Assembly: GCA_002409995.1 (NCBI GenBank)
Contig: DHOR01000005.1
Span: 1 to 42,444, forward strand
Reading direction: 5' to 3'
DNA: 42,444 nt
Origin: Hungatella sp. UBA5385
GTDB taxonomy: Bacteria > Bacillota > Clostridia > Lachnospirales > Lachnospiraceae
In this document: positions 24,568-32,330 of the stretch, in pieces
How the letters are laid out: the number at the start of each line of letters is the position of its first letter
Numbering within the stretch: position 1 is the first letter of the stretch
The notes under the pieces: generated by a model
Database searches by the model: none
Told to the model about the DNA's origin: nothing
What the model saw: only the letters and a program-made list of their open reading frames with translations
Made by a program: the position numbers and the translations under genes

Positions 24568-25704
24568 ATGGAATTTTTGTATGAAGGTATTTTATCTGTA
24601 ACATGGCAGCAACTATTGATGTATGGGATAGGTATTTTACTTATCTGGCTGGCTATTAAGAAGGAGTACGAGCCTTCACTTTTACTGCCTATGGGCTTTG
24701 GTGCCATATTGGTGAACTTACCTGCTTCTGGTGTTCTTAACCAGGTACTTGCAGGAGTAGGAGAAACAAGCGGTATCATTGAATGGCTGTTCAATGTAGG
24801 TATTGAGGCAGCAGAAGCATTTCCACTGCTGTTATTTATTGGTATTGGTGCTATGATTGACTTCGGTCCATTACTTTCACAGCCTGTTATGTTCCTGTTT
24901 GGTGCAGCAGCTCAGTTTGGTATTTTCTTCGCAATCTGTGCAGCAACACTGTTAGGCTTTGATTTAAAGGATGCAGCTTCCATCGGTATTATCGGTGCAG
25001 CAGACGGTCCTACATCTATCCTTGTATCACAGATTCTAAGGTCTAATTATATAGGAGCTATAGCAGTAGCGGCTTATTCTTATATGGCACTGGTTCCAAT
25101 TGTACAGCCTTTTGCAATCAGACTTGTTACAACAAAAAAAGAACGTAAAATCCGTATGACTTACAAACCAGGTAATGTATCTAAGACACTTAGAATTGCA
25201 TTTCCTATTGTAGTTACCATTATTGTTGGTATGGTTGCTCCTATGTCAGTTGCTTTAGTAGGCTTCTTAATGTTCGGTAACTTATTAAGAGAGTGTGGAG
25301 TGTTAGGAAATCTTTCTGATACAGCTCAGACTTCTCTAGCTAACTTAATTACTCTGCTTCTTGGAATTACCATTTCCTTTAGTATGAGAGCAGACGCATT
25401 TGTTCAGATTGATACACTGATGATCATGATAATTGGTCTTCTAGCATTTGTATTTGATACAATCGGCGGTGTTTTATTCGCTAAATTTATCAACCTTTTC
25501 AGAAAAGAAAAATTAAATCCTATGATCGGCGGAGCAGGAATATCTGCCTTCCCTATGTCAGCCAGAGTTGTACAGAAGATGGCACAGGAAGAAGAACCAG
25601 GTAATATTATTCTCATGCATGCAGTAGGTGCTAATGTATCTGGTCAGATTGCTTCTGTAGTAGCTGGTGGTTTGGTAATCAGTCTGGTTACCAGATTCTT
25701 ATAG
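24568..25704 (+). CDS. Sodium ion-translocating decarboxylase beta subunit (OadB-like)
   Basis: A 378-residue membrane protein of the OadB/GcdB/MmdB family, the subunit that couples decarboxylation of a carboxybiotin to Na+ export. The family core is seen in LLLFIGIGAMIDFGPLL, GIIGAADGPTSILVSQIL (about 145-162, the conserved Asp in the D-G-P-T motif) and GISAFPMSARVVQKMAQEE, with NAVGANVSGQIA-like HAVGANVSGQIASVVAGG near the end. About nine hydrophobic segments. ATG at 24568 follows AAGGAGG; the upstream TTG at 24544 has none. No carboxyltransferase or biotin carrier gene lies nearby, so its partner enzyme must be elsewhere. A 40-residue companion follows. Confidence 0.92.
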   Translation: MEFLYEGILSVTWQQLLMYGIGILLIWLAIKKEYEPSLLLPMGFGAILVNLPASGVLNQVLAGVGETSGIIEWLFNVGIEAAEAFPLLLFIGIGAMIDFGPLLSQPVMFLFGAAAQFGIFFAICAATLLGFDLKDAASIGIIGAADGPTSILVSQILRSNYIGAIAVAAYSYMALVPIVQPFAIRLVTTKKERKIRMTYKPGNVSKTLRIAFPIVVTIIVGMVAPMSVALVGFLMFGNLLRECGVLGNLSDTAQTSLANLITLLLGITISFSMRADAFVQIDTLMIMIIGLLAFVFDTIGGVLFAKFINLFRKEKLNPMIGGAGISAFPMSARVVQKMAQEEEPGNIILMHAVGANVSGQIASVVAGGLVISLVTRFL

Positions 25705-25717
25705 GAGGTAGACGATT

Positions 25718-25840
25718 ATGATGATGGAAAACTTTTATATTGCCCTTGAGATCATGGGAAAGGGAATGTTAGGTATCTTTGCAGCCCTTGGTATTATTAT
25801 GTTAAGTGTTATGGCAATGAGCAAAATTTTCAAAAAATAA
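25718..25840 (+). CDS. OadG-related small membrane subunit
   Basis: A 40-residue ORF, MMMENFYIALEIMGKGMLGI at its start and SVMAMSKIFKK at its end, with AGGAGG 9 bases before the ATG; that site overlaps the stop codon of the OadB-like gene. One membrane segment (about 15-34), an acidic N-terminus and a basic tail suggest an N-out, single-pass protein. Its position directly after the beta subunit and its shape match the tiny gamma-like subunits that accompany some OadB proteins, which lack the long soluble tail of true OadG. Function beyond stabilising the beta subunit is inference. It is followed by a terminator. Confidence 0.8.
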   Translation: MMMENFYIALEIMGKGMLGIFAALGIIMLSVMAMSKIFKK

Positions 25841-25852
25841 ATAGATAGTGAA

Positions 25853-25896
25853 GGAAGGTGCTGCAAAATGAAGTCATTTTGTACACCTTCTTTTTT
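25853..25896 (+). terminator. Terminator of the corC-oadB unit
   Basis: GAAGGTG (25854-25860) pairs with CACCTTC (25884-25890), and CAAAATGA with TCATTTTG inside it, followed by six T (25891-25896). Confidence 0.9.
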
Positions 25897-25923
25897 GATG
25901 TTAAAATCTTTTGAATCACTTTC

Positions 25924-25952
25924 TTGACAAGGTGGATTTTAGTTGTTAATAT
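25924..25952 (+). promoter_or_regulatory. Promoter of the Rrf2-AraC genes
   Basis: Perfect TTGACA (25924-25929), 17-base spacer, TAATAT (25947-25952), 56 bases before the Rrf2 start codon. Confidence 0.85.
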
Positions 25953-26008
25953 TAAAACATAGAAACTGAAACTTTTAAAATTACAGATTATAAAAAGGAG
26001 AGATGTAA

Positions 26009-26434
26009 TTGACAAGCGATTTTGCAGTTGCCGTACATGCACTGGTTTATTTAAACCGAAGAAAAGATACTGTTTCCAGTGAAGGGCTGGCCTCCAATGT
26101 CTGCACCAATCCTGCAAGAGTCAGAAAAATAATGGTAAAGCTTAAAAGAGCAGATATTGTAAAAACCAAAGAAGGTCTGGACGGCGGTTATCAGTTTATA
26201 AAAGAAGCTGATGAAGTGAATCTAAAGCAGATTTGTGAAGCTTTGGAGGCAAAGGTGGTATCAGCCTCCTGGAAATCTGGCAATGTAGAGAAGGATTGTG
26301 CCATAGCTTCCGGTATGGCTGGAGTGATGGATGAGATATATGGAGAACTTGATGATCTTTGTAAATCTGCTTTGGAGAATATATCCATACAGGATATTGA
26401 AACCAGAATTTTTAAGAATAAAATGAGAAAATAG
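26009..26434 (+). CDS. Rrf2 family transcriptional regulator
   Basis: A 141-residue winged-helix regulator. The Rrf2 pattern is visible: FAVAVHALVYL at the start, ASNVCTNPARVRKIMVKLKRADIVKTKEGLDGGYQF (DNA-binding wing) and a C-terminal dimer helix. It has only scattered cysteines (near 32, 77, 95 and 117) and not the C-x5-C-x5-C cluster of IscR, so a classical Fe-S sensor is unlikely. TTG at 26009 is the start: AAGGAG lies 8 bases upstream and no ATG is available. It is 21 bases before the AraC-type gene, and probably in one message with it. Ligand and targets are unknown. Confidence 0.85.
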   Translation: MTSDFAVAVHALVYLNRRKDTVSSEGLASNVCTNPARVRKIMVKLKRADIVKTKEGLDGGYQFIKEADEVNLKQICEALEAKVVSASWKSGNVEKDCAIASGMAGVMDEIYGELDDLCKSALENISIQDIETRIFKNKMRK

Positions 26435-26455
26435 TGTTGGTGGGGTAATGTATGA

Positions 26456-28696
26456 ATGAATAGATTAAAAAAGTTATATTCTCAGGATTCTATTATTCAA
26501 TTCTTAGTTTCTTATATTTTGGTTCTTGTTCTTCCTCTTATTATTCTAAGTTATGGATTTAGCAGCGCATTTCAGATAGTGAAAAACGACATAGAAAATT
26601 CCTATATTACCATGCTTTCACATAGTGTAAGCATTATTGATAATGAACTTGATAAGATGGAGAATCTTGCTTTACAAACATCTCAGAAGCAGGGAATTCA
26701 AGAATTTTCAAAATTAAAAAGCAGAGACAAGGGTTATATTATGGTTGCTTTCAGAGCACTTGATAATTTTTATGATTTAATGAATTATCAAAGCATTGAG
26801 CTTTTGGGAGAACCTTGTATTTATTTTCGCGGAATGGATCTTGTAATGTATGACAGCACATACTATCAGCCCAGAGTTTTTGAGAAATATTTAAAATTAT
26901 GGGGGATTCCGGAAGAGGAATGGAAAAAGGTAACAACTCTTGATCCGGAGAGAAGACTGCCCGGATATCAGAAGATCGGTAAGAGTCTTGCCTATGTGAT
27001 GCCATCATCAGAACGTTTAACAGGTAATAATGAAAAAGTTCTGATCTTTTTCTTAAATCAGAATGTTTTAAAAGGATTGCTGGATTTTTCTAATGAATAT
27101 GATGGGGATGAATATACAGTCAGAGTCTATGATAAGAATGACAGCCTTCTCTGGTCTAATGAGGGGCTGCCTCATGCAGCAGAGGTGAATTTATCAGATT
27201 TTAAGGAAGATGGATATTATGAAGAGGATGAATTTGGAATTATATATTCCGTATCTCCGGAATCCGGCTGGAAATATGTTCTGGCTATTCCTGAAAAACA
27301 GGCTCTTTCCCGGCTTTCCGTACTGAAGAACCTGGTATTCCTTCTCTCAGGAGTGGCAATGTTTGCAGGAATATGTATTTCCCTGATTTTATCAGTCAAA
27401 AAGGGAAAACCCATCAATGAAGTTATTCAGGTAATTGCTTCATCAGGAAAAAAACCTTATGAATATAAAAAGCTGGGTGAGGCAGTAACAGGAATATTAA
27501 GAGATCATCAGGAGCTTTTGGAGGAACTGGAGAAGGATAAGCCTCTCATGAGGATGGCATTTTTCCATGATCTTTTAAAAGCTGAGTTTAAAAATGAGGA
27601 TCAGCTTAAGCTGGCTGCTAAAAAGGCAGAGATTGAGATGGATGGAACTGCCTATCTAACCGCTTCGTTTGAACTGTTTGCAGGCAATGACTTTTATGAG
27701 GTGGATGAACAGACTTTGGATGAGGTACATATTATTTTACAGCTTATGGAGAAGTATCTGCTGGAGGCTTATCCTGAATCAGTCTGGTTCTATAAGAAAA
27801 ATTACAGGATAACAACAGCTGTTTTTGCTTTGCAGGAATCGGAAGAAATCGTGAAAAATCTAATTGTTAATGCCAGACAGTGGCTTCTATTAGAGTATAA
27901 TATGGAAACTAACTGGGGAATAGGCAATGTCTGTGAAGACCTTATGCTTTTATGGAAGGCGTCGGAAGAGTCCATTGTTGCTCTAAATCATTGCAGCACC
28001 CAGTCTCCAATTGTGGAATACAGCTCTGACCTTGATAATATTCTGGAATATTATTTTCCCGATATTGCACAGGAGATGTTGGTGGATTGTATCTTGTCAG
28101 GCCATATGGAGAAGGCGGAAGAAATTCTGGGAATTTTGGAGAAGGAAAACTGTATAAACAGGAATTTAAGCAGATCACAGTTTATGAAGTTAAACAGAAA
28201 AGTGCTGGATATGATTCCTCAGATTTTAAAACAGGATACTTCAGGAAAAGAGTTATTAATATGGCTCAATGAAACCGTTATTAATCAGGAATCCAGTCAT
28301 GAAGAGTATTTTAAAAGATTGAAACAGATTTGTCAGAGGGCCTGCCACCAGAATGTGGAACAGAAAAACAGGCAGAGAGGACAGATGATTGAAGAAATTA
28401 TGGAATATATGAAGGAACATTATATGGATTCAGGTATGGGGTTAGCACAGATCGGTACCGTATTCCGTGTATCAGAAGGATATTTGTCCTCTATTTTTAA
28501 AGAACAGGCAGGCGTTAATTTTACAGATTATCTGGAAGGTATACGAATTGAAAAAGCTTGCATCTTATTGAAGGATGGAAGAAATACAGTCAATGAAATT
28601 GCTGAAAGAGTGGGATACAACAGTGTGCAGTCCTTTAGGCGTGCATTTAAAAGAGTAAAAGGGATGAGCCCCAGAGAAGCAAGGGATCAGTCCTAA
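26456..28696 (+). CDS. Membrane-bound AraC family regulator
   Basis: A 746-residue regulator of the YesN/membrane-AraC type. A first membrane helix (about 15-37) and a second one (about 290-313) enclose an extracytoplasmic sensor region (about 40-288); a cytoplasmic linker (about 320-640) is followed by two AraC helix-turn-helix motifs (about 645-745; MGLAQIGTVFRVSEGYLSSIFKEQ and VNEIAERVGYNSVQSFRRAFKRVKGMSPREAR). Such regulators usually sense a sugar-bound state outside the cell and activate a neighbouring importer. The next genes are two permeases and a lipoprotein of that kind, so control of that operon is likely. A terminator follows at once. Confidence 0.88.
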   Translation: MNRLKKLYSQDSIIQFLVSYILVLVLPLIILSYGFSSAFQIVKNDIENSYITMLSHSVSIIDNELDKMENLALQTSQKQGIQEFSKLKSRDKGYIMVAFRALDNFYDLMNYQSIELLGEPCIYFRGMDLVMYDSTYYQPRVFEKYLKLWGIPEEEWKKVTTLDPERRLPGYQKIGKSLAYVMPSSERLTGNNEKVLIFFLNQNVLKGLLDFSNEYDGDEYTVRVYDKNDSLLWSNEGLPHAAEVNLSDFKEDGYYEEDEFGIIYSVSPESGWKYVLAIPEKQALSRLSVLKNLVFLLSGVAMFAGICISLILSVKKGKPINEVIQVIASSGKKPYEYKKLGEAVTGILRDHQELLEELEKDKPLMRMAFFHDLLKAEFKNEDQLKLAAKKAEIEMDGTAYLTASFELFAGNDFYEVDEQTLDEVHIILQLMEKYLLEAYPESVWFYKKNYRITTAVFALQESEEIVKNLIVNARQWLLLEYNMETNWGIGNVCEDLMLLWKASEESIVALNHCSTQSPIVEYSSDLDNILEYYFPDIAQEMLVDCILSGHMEKAEEILGILEKENCINRNLSRSQFMKLNRKVLDMIPQILKQDTSGKELLIWLNETVINQESSHEEYFKRLKQICQRACHQNVEQKNRQRGQMIEEIMEYMKEHYMDSGMGLAQIGTVFRVSEGYLSSIFKEQAGVNFTDYLEGIRIEKACILLKDGRNTVNEIAERVGYNSVQSFRRAFKRVKGMSPREARDQS

Positions 28697-28708
28697 TAAG
28701 GCATCTTA

Positions 28709-28753
28709 GTAAGGGAACCATTTTCTGAAAATGAAAAATGGTTCCCTTTTAAG
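28709..28753 (+). terminator. Terminator after the AraC-type gene
   Basis: AAGGGAACCATTTT (28711-28724) pairs perfectly with 28735-28748, ending in CCCTTTT. It separates regulator and transporter transcription units. Confidence 0.9.
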
Positions 28754-28818
28754 TACACTTTTTTAGATATAAGAATTGTACCTTACATTGGAATCAGGCT
28801 AATGATATGCTTTTTACA

Positions 28819-28834
28819 GATTAACCGGTTAGTC
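28819..28834. promoter_or_regulatory. Candidate operator (near-palindrome)
   Basis: GATTAACCGGTTAGTC is a 16-base inverted repeat with one mismatched pair; its core TAACCGGTTA is perfect. It lies 40 bases upstream of the first permease gene. I could not identify a convincing promoter beside it (TTGTAC at 28776 with a weak -10), so the site is only a candidate for the regulator of the sugar operon. Confidence 0.35.
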
Positions 28835-28873
28835 GGGCAGGAAGCTGTCCGTAAAAGAAAAGGAGGAGTTTTC

Positions 28874-29815
28874 ATGGTGAAAGCCAAAAAGGGAACATCA
28901 GAAACCCTGCATGTAAAAAGCACTGTGCCCTTACATATCAGGATCTATCATCATAGATGGTTTTATCTTATGTTTCTGCCTGTTTTTATTTCAATAGTTG
29001 TATTCGCCTATCTGCCAATGATTGGTATTGTTTATGCATTTACAGAATACAGCCCGTTTACAAAACCAATCTATATAGGTATGGAGAATTTCAAAACCCT
29101 GTTTGAAAGTCCTGCTTTTTGGAGGGCATTTAGAAATACGCTACAGATCAGCTTTTTAAACCTTTTATTAAGTATGGTATTCAGCGTAGGTCTGGCTCTG
29201 CTGATTGACGAAGTCAAAGCTGTACGTTTCAGAAAGGTGACACAGACTGTAGTGTATATCCCTCATTTTATTTCCTGGGTGGTAGTTGCTTCTATATTTA
29301 CCATGTTTCTATCACCTAAAAATGGTATTGTAAATCAGGTAATTACCTTCTTTGGAGGCGATCCTATTTACTTTCTTGCCAACGAAAAATGGTGGAGACC
29401 TGTTTTTTATGTAATAAACCGCTGGAAAGAAACCGGCTGGGGAACTATTATATTTATTGCGGCACTTGCAGGTGTAGATCAGGAAATGCATGAGGCAGCC
29501 AGAATTGACGGCGCCGGAAGGTTACAGAGAATATGGTATATCACTCTGCCTGCCATTGCAGGAACCATCCTTGTAGTATTTATTTTAAATCTTGCTAAAA
29601 TACTCAATCTGTTTGATTCTGTATGGGTATTGCAGAACTCTATGGTAATCGGAGTATCAGATGTTATTCAGACCTTTGTATACAGACTTGGTATTACCAG
29701 TGCTGACTATGGTCTTTCCACAGCTGCCGGTTTATTTAAATCAGTTGTATCCGTAATTCTGGTAACCATTGCAAACAAGGCAAGCAAGAAAATCAATGGG
29801 GAGGAGGTACTGTAA
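28874..29815 (+). CDS. Sugar ABC transporter permease (LplB/YtrF-like)
   Basis: A 313-residue inner-membrane permease for oligosaccharide import, of the CUT1 subfamily with LplB/YteP. Six membrane segments; the first is WFYLMFLPVFISIVVFAYLPMIGIVYAF (about 30-57). The EAA loop that meets the ATPase is EAARIDGAGRLQRIWYITLP (about 205-224). ATG at 28874 follows AGGAGG; an upstream in-frame ATG at 28808 lacks a site. The stop codon overlaps the next start by one base (TAATG), a sign of coupled translation. No ATPase gene is present; CUT1 importers of this type use a shared MsmX-like ATPase. Confidence 0.92.
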   Translation: MVKAKKGTSETLHVKSTVPLHIRIYHHRWFYLMFLPVFISIVVFAYLPMIGIVYAFTEYSPFTKPIYIGMENFKTLFESPAFWRAFRNTLQISFLNLLLSMVFSVGLALLIDEVKAVRFRKVTQTVVYIPHFISWVVVASIFTMFLSPKNGIVNQVITFFGGDPIYFLANEKWWRPVFYVINRWKETGWGTIIFIAALAGVDQEMHEAARIDGAGRLQRIWYITLPAIAGTILVVFILNLAKILNLFDSVWVLQNSMVIGVSDVIQTFVYRLGITSADYGLSTAAGLFKSVVSVILVTIANKASKKINGEEVL

Positions 29816-30693
29816 TGGAAGCTGGAAAAAGAGAAAAATTATCCTTTAAGCCAGGCCATAGAGCAAGGGCTATATTCATGATATTTAACTACATATTTTT
29901 AACTGTTTTAATGGCAATGATGATTATTCCATTGTTGAAGGTACTTGTAGACTCTGTTGATCCAACTGCCTATGGAATTCGTTTATGGCCCAAAGAAGTT
30001 GACTTAATGGCATATAAAATGATTATGAAAAACAAAACCCTATATCGGCCGTTTCTGGTATCAATTTTCACAACAGTCATAGGAACAGTGACAGGACTTT
30101 TTCTGACTACTATGGGTGCTTATGTTTTGCTCCAGAAGGATATGCCAGGGCAAAAATTCTTTTCTAAAATGATATTATTTACCATGCTTTTTTCAGGTGG
30201 TTTAATACCGACTTACTTAAATATTAAAAATCTTGGTTTAATGAACAATTTAATTGCAGTGATTATTCCATGCAGTCTCAGTGCTTACAATATTATTTTA
30301 ATGAAAAGCTTTTTTGAGACCATACCGCAGACTCTCTATGAAGCTGCAGAGTTGGATGGCTGTACACCTATTGATACATTTTTTAAAATTGTACTGCCCC
30401 TGTCCAAACCTGCGCTTGCTTCCATCGGTTTATTTATTGCAGTAGGACTGTGGAATGAATATATGCATTTTATTTTGTATATTACCAATCCAGACTGGAA
30501 AAATTTCCAGGTTAAAATCAGAGATTTGATCTTAAATGATGGTATTTCTGGAAATGCGGCAACTCTCACAATGTCTCAGGAGATGTTAAAGAGCGCAGTG
30601 GTCATTGTGGTGGTATTTCCATTTTTAATTATTTATCCATTTATTCAGAAGTATTTTACCAAGGGTGTAACCATTGGTGCAGTAAAAGGTTAG
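29815..30693 (+). CDS. Sugar ABC transporter permease (LplC/YtcP-like)
   Basis: Second permease of the importer, 292 residues with six membrane segments. The EAA loop is EAAELDGCTPIDTFFKIVLP (about 180-199). The N-terminus carries a first helix at about 21-44. It pairs with the upstream permease to form the heterodimeric channel. A GGAGG site lies inside the end of the previous gene. The lipoprotein gene follows after 34 bases. Confidence 0.92.
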   Translation: MEAGKREKLSFKPGHRARAIFMIFNYIFLTVLMAMMIIPLLKVLVDSVDPTAYGIRLWPKEVDLMAYKMIMKNKTLYRPFLVSIFTTVIGTVTGLFLTTMGAYVLLQKDMPGQKFFSKMILFTMLFSGGLIPTYLNIKNLGLMNNLIAVIIPCSLSAYNIILMKSFFETIPQTLYEAAELDGCTPIDTFFKIVLPLSKPALASIGLFIAVGLWNEYMHFILYITNPDWKNFQVKIRDLILNDGISGNAATLTMSQEMLKSAVVIVVVFPFLIIYPFIQKYFTKGVTIGAVKG

Positions 30694-30727
30694 CTTTATC
30701 ACATTTATATATAAGGAGGATTTTGTT

Positions 30728-32239
30728 ATGAAACGAATTAAAAAGGGGTTAGCAGCAGCGTTAACAGCGGCGGCGGCACTATCTTTACTTACCGGCTGTG
30801 GTTCAACAGATACCGGAAGTAAAACAGAACAAACAACAGAAGCAGCAAAAACAACTGCAGACACCGGTAATGGGGAAACAACTGCAGCAGCAGAAGTTGC
30901 AAAACCGGAAAAAATCACATGGATGGTTCACTCAGGTATGAATGAGGAAAATGGAACTGCCCAGTGGGCTGAAGAATTTCAGCGTCTTACAGGGATTAAA
31001 ATGGATCTTCAAATCATATCCAATAATGAATACAAACAGATTCTGGAATTATCCTTTGCCTCTGATACAGTACCGGATGTTTTTGATCTGACAGGAGAAA
31101 ATCTGGCAGTTTATGCAAAACAGAATGCAATTGCAGATGTTACTGATCTTGTTAAGAATTCAGAATTCTATAAAAAGGGCGATAAGGCTATGTGGGATTC
31201 TGTAACATTAGATGGCAGAATCTATGGTATTCCATTGGAACTGCCTGGTGGAACAGTTACCTATGTAAGAAAAGACTGGCTGGATAAGCTGGGAATGGAA
31301 GAACCAAAAACTTATGATGAATTTATTGAGATGCTTCGCAGATTTAAAGAAGAAATTCCGGAATGTAAGGTTCCTCTTACAGCAACAGGATTTAAGAACA
31401 ATGTAAACGCTCAGTTTTTACCTGAATTTTATCAAGGTGCAACACCTGAATTTGCTAAGATAGATGGAGTTTGGGTGGATGGAATGAGCCAGGATAATAT
31501 GGTAAAAGCACTTACCAATCTTCATGAGGCTTATGCAGAAGGTTTGATTGATACAGAGCTTGTTACCAATACTACTTCCAACTGCCGTGACCAGTGGTAT
31601 TCCGGAAGTGTCGGCGCATTTAATTACTGGTCTGGTATGTGGGGCAATACTTTATTAGAGCGTTTAAATCAGAATGTACCTGAGGCGGAAATCGTTGCAT
31701 TAAAGCCAATTGAAGGTGCTGTTTATCAGGCAAGAACACCATCTATGTTATGTATTAACGCACGTATAACACAGGAAGAGATTGATTCTATCTTTAAGTA
31801 TATGATTGAATATATGCATGATGGCGGAGAAGGACAGGTATTATTTGAGAGCGGTGTGGAAGGTCTTCACTGGGAGCAGGATGGAGATAAATTAAAACAG
31901 CTTCCAACTCTGTCCAATCCAAATGAAGTTCTGCAGAAAGCATGGGTAACTCCATGGCTTAGAATTTCCCCATTAGAATTAACCGATAAGAACATTGATT
32001 TAAAGCCGATGGTAGTGTCTTCTTTAGCAGTTGATAATGAATATTCAGTTACAAAGTCAGTGGTACCTGTATCAGCAACTTTGACCAAAATACAGTCCGA
32101 CTTAACTGCATTAAAAGAAGAAATCCTTGCAAAAGTGGTAATGGGCGATTTAACTGTAGAAGAAGGACTTACAAAATATAAAACAGAATCTGAAATGCTG
32201 AATGTTCAGAAAGCAGTCGATGAAATGAATGACCGGTAG
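30728..32239 (+). CDS. Sugar-binding lipoprotein of ABC importer
   Basis: A 503-residue extracytoplasmic solute-binding protein of the LipO/YtcQ type. The signal peptide ends in the lipobox LTGC (Cys24), followed by a threonine- and alanine-rich linker up to about residue 58. The binding domain carries YKQILELSFASDTVPDVFDLTGENLAVYAKQNAIADVTDLV and YGIPLELPGGTVTYVRKDWLDKLG, typical of this family. Ligand is probably an oligosaccharide; the downstream GH43 and GH28 enzymes suggest pectic or xylan-like chains (inference). A hairpin terminator follows, so this gene may be made in higher amount than the enzymes. Confidence 0.92.
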   Translation: MKRIKKGLAAALTAAAALSLLTGCGSTDTGSKTEQTTEAAKTTADTGNGETTAAAEVAKPEKITWMVHSGMNEENGTAQWAEEFQRLTGIKMDLQIISNNEYKQILELSFASDTVPDVFDLTGENLAVYAKQNAIADVTDLVKNSEFYKKGDKAMWDSVTLDGRIYGIPLELPGGTVTYVRKDWLDKLGMEEPKTYDEFIEMLRRFKEEIPECKVPLTATGFKNNVNAQFLPEFYQGATPEFAKIDGVWVDGMSQDNMVKALTNLHEAYAEGLIDTELVTNTTSNCRDQWYSGSVGAFNYWSGMWGNTLLERLNQNVPEAEIVALKPIEGAVYQARTPSMLCINARITQEEIDSIFKYMIEYMHDGGEGQVLFESGVEGLHWEQDGDKLKQLPTLSNPNEVLQKAWVTPWLRISPLELTDKNIDLKPMVVSSLAVDNEYSVTKSVVPVSATLTKIQSDLTALKEEILAKVVMGDLTVEEGLTKYKTESEMLNVQKAVDEMNDR

Positions 32240-32256
32240 GAAACTGCAGGCAATGT

Positions 32257-32293
32257 AAAAATGAGCTGTCAGCCAATGGCAGCTCATTTTTTA
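32257..32293 (+). terminator. Intra-operon terminator/attenuator
   Basis: AAAAATGAGCTG (32257-32268) pairs with CAGCTCATTTTT (32280-32291), an 11-base loop. It lies between the lipoprotein gene and the first GH43 gene, which starts 38 bases later with no visible promoter, so partial read-through is likely. Confidence 0.8.
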
Positions 32294-32330
32294 TATGGAG
32301 ACTATTCTAATATTAAAAAGGGAGATTATG

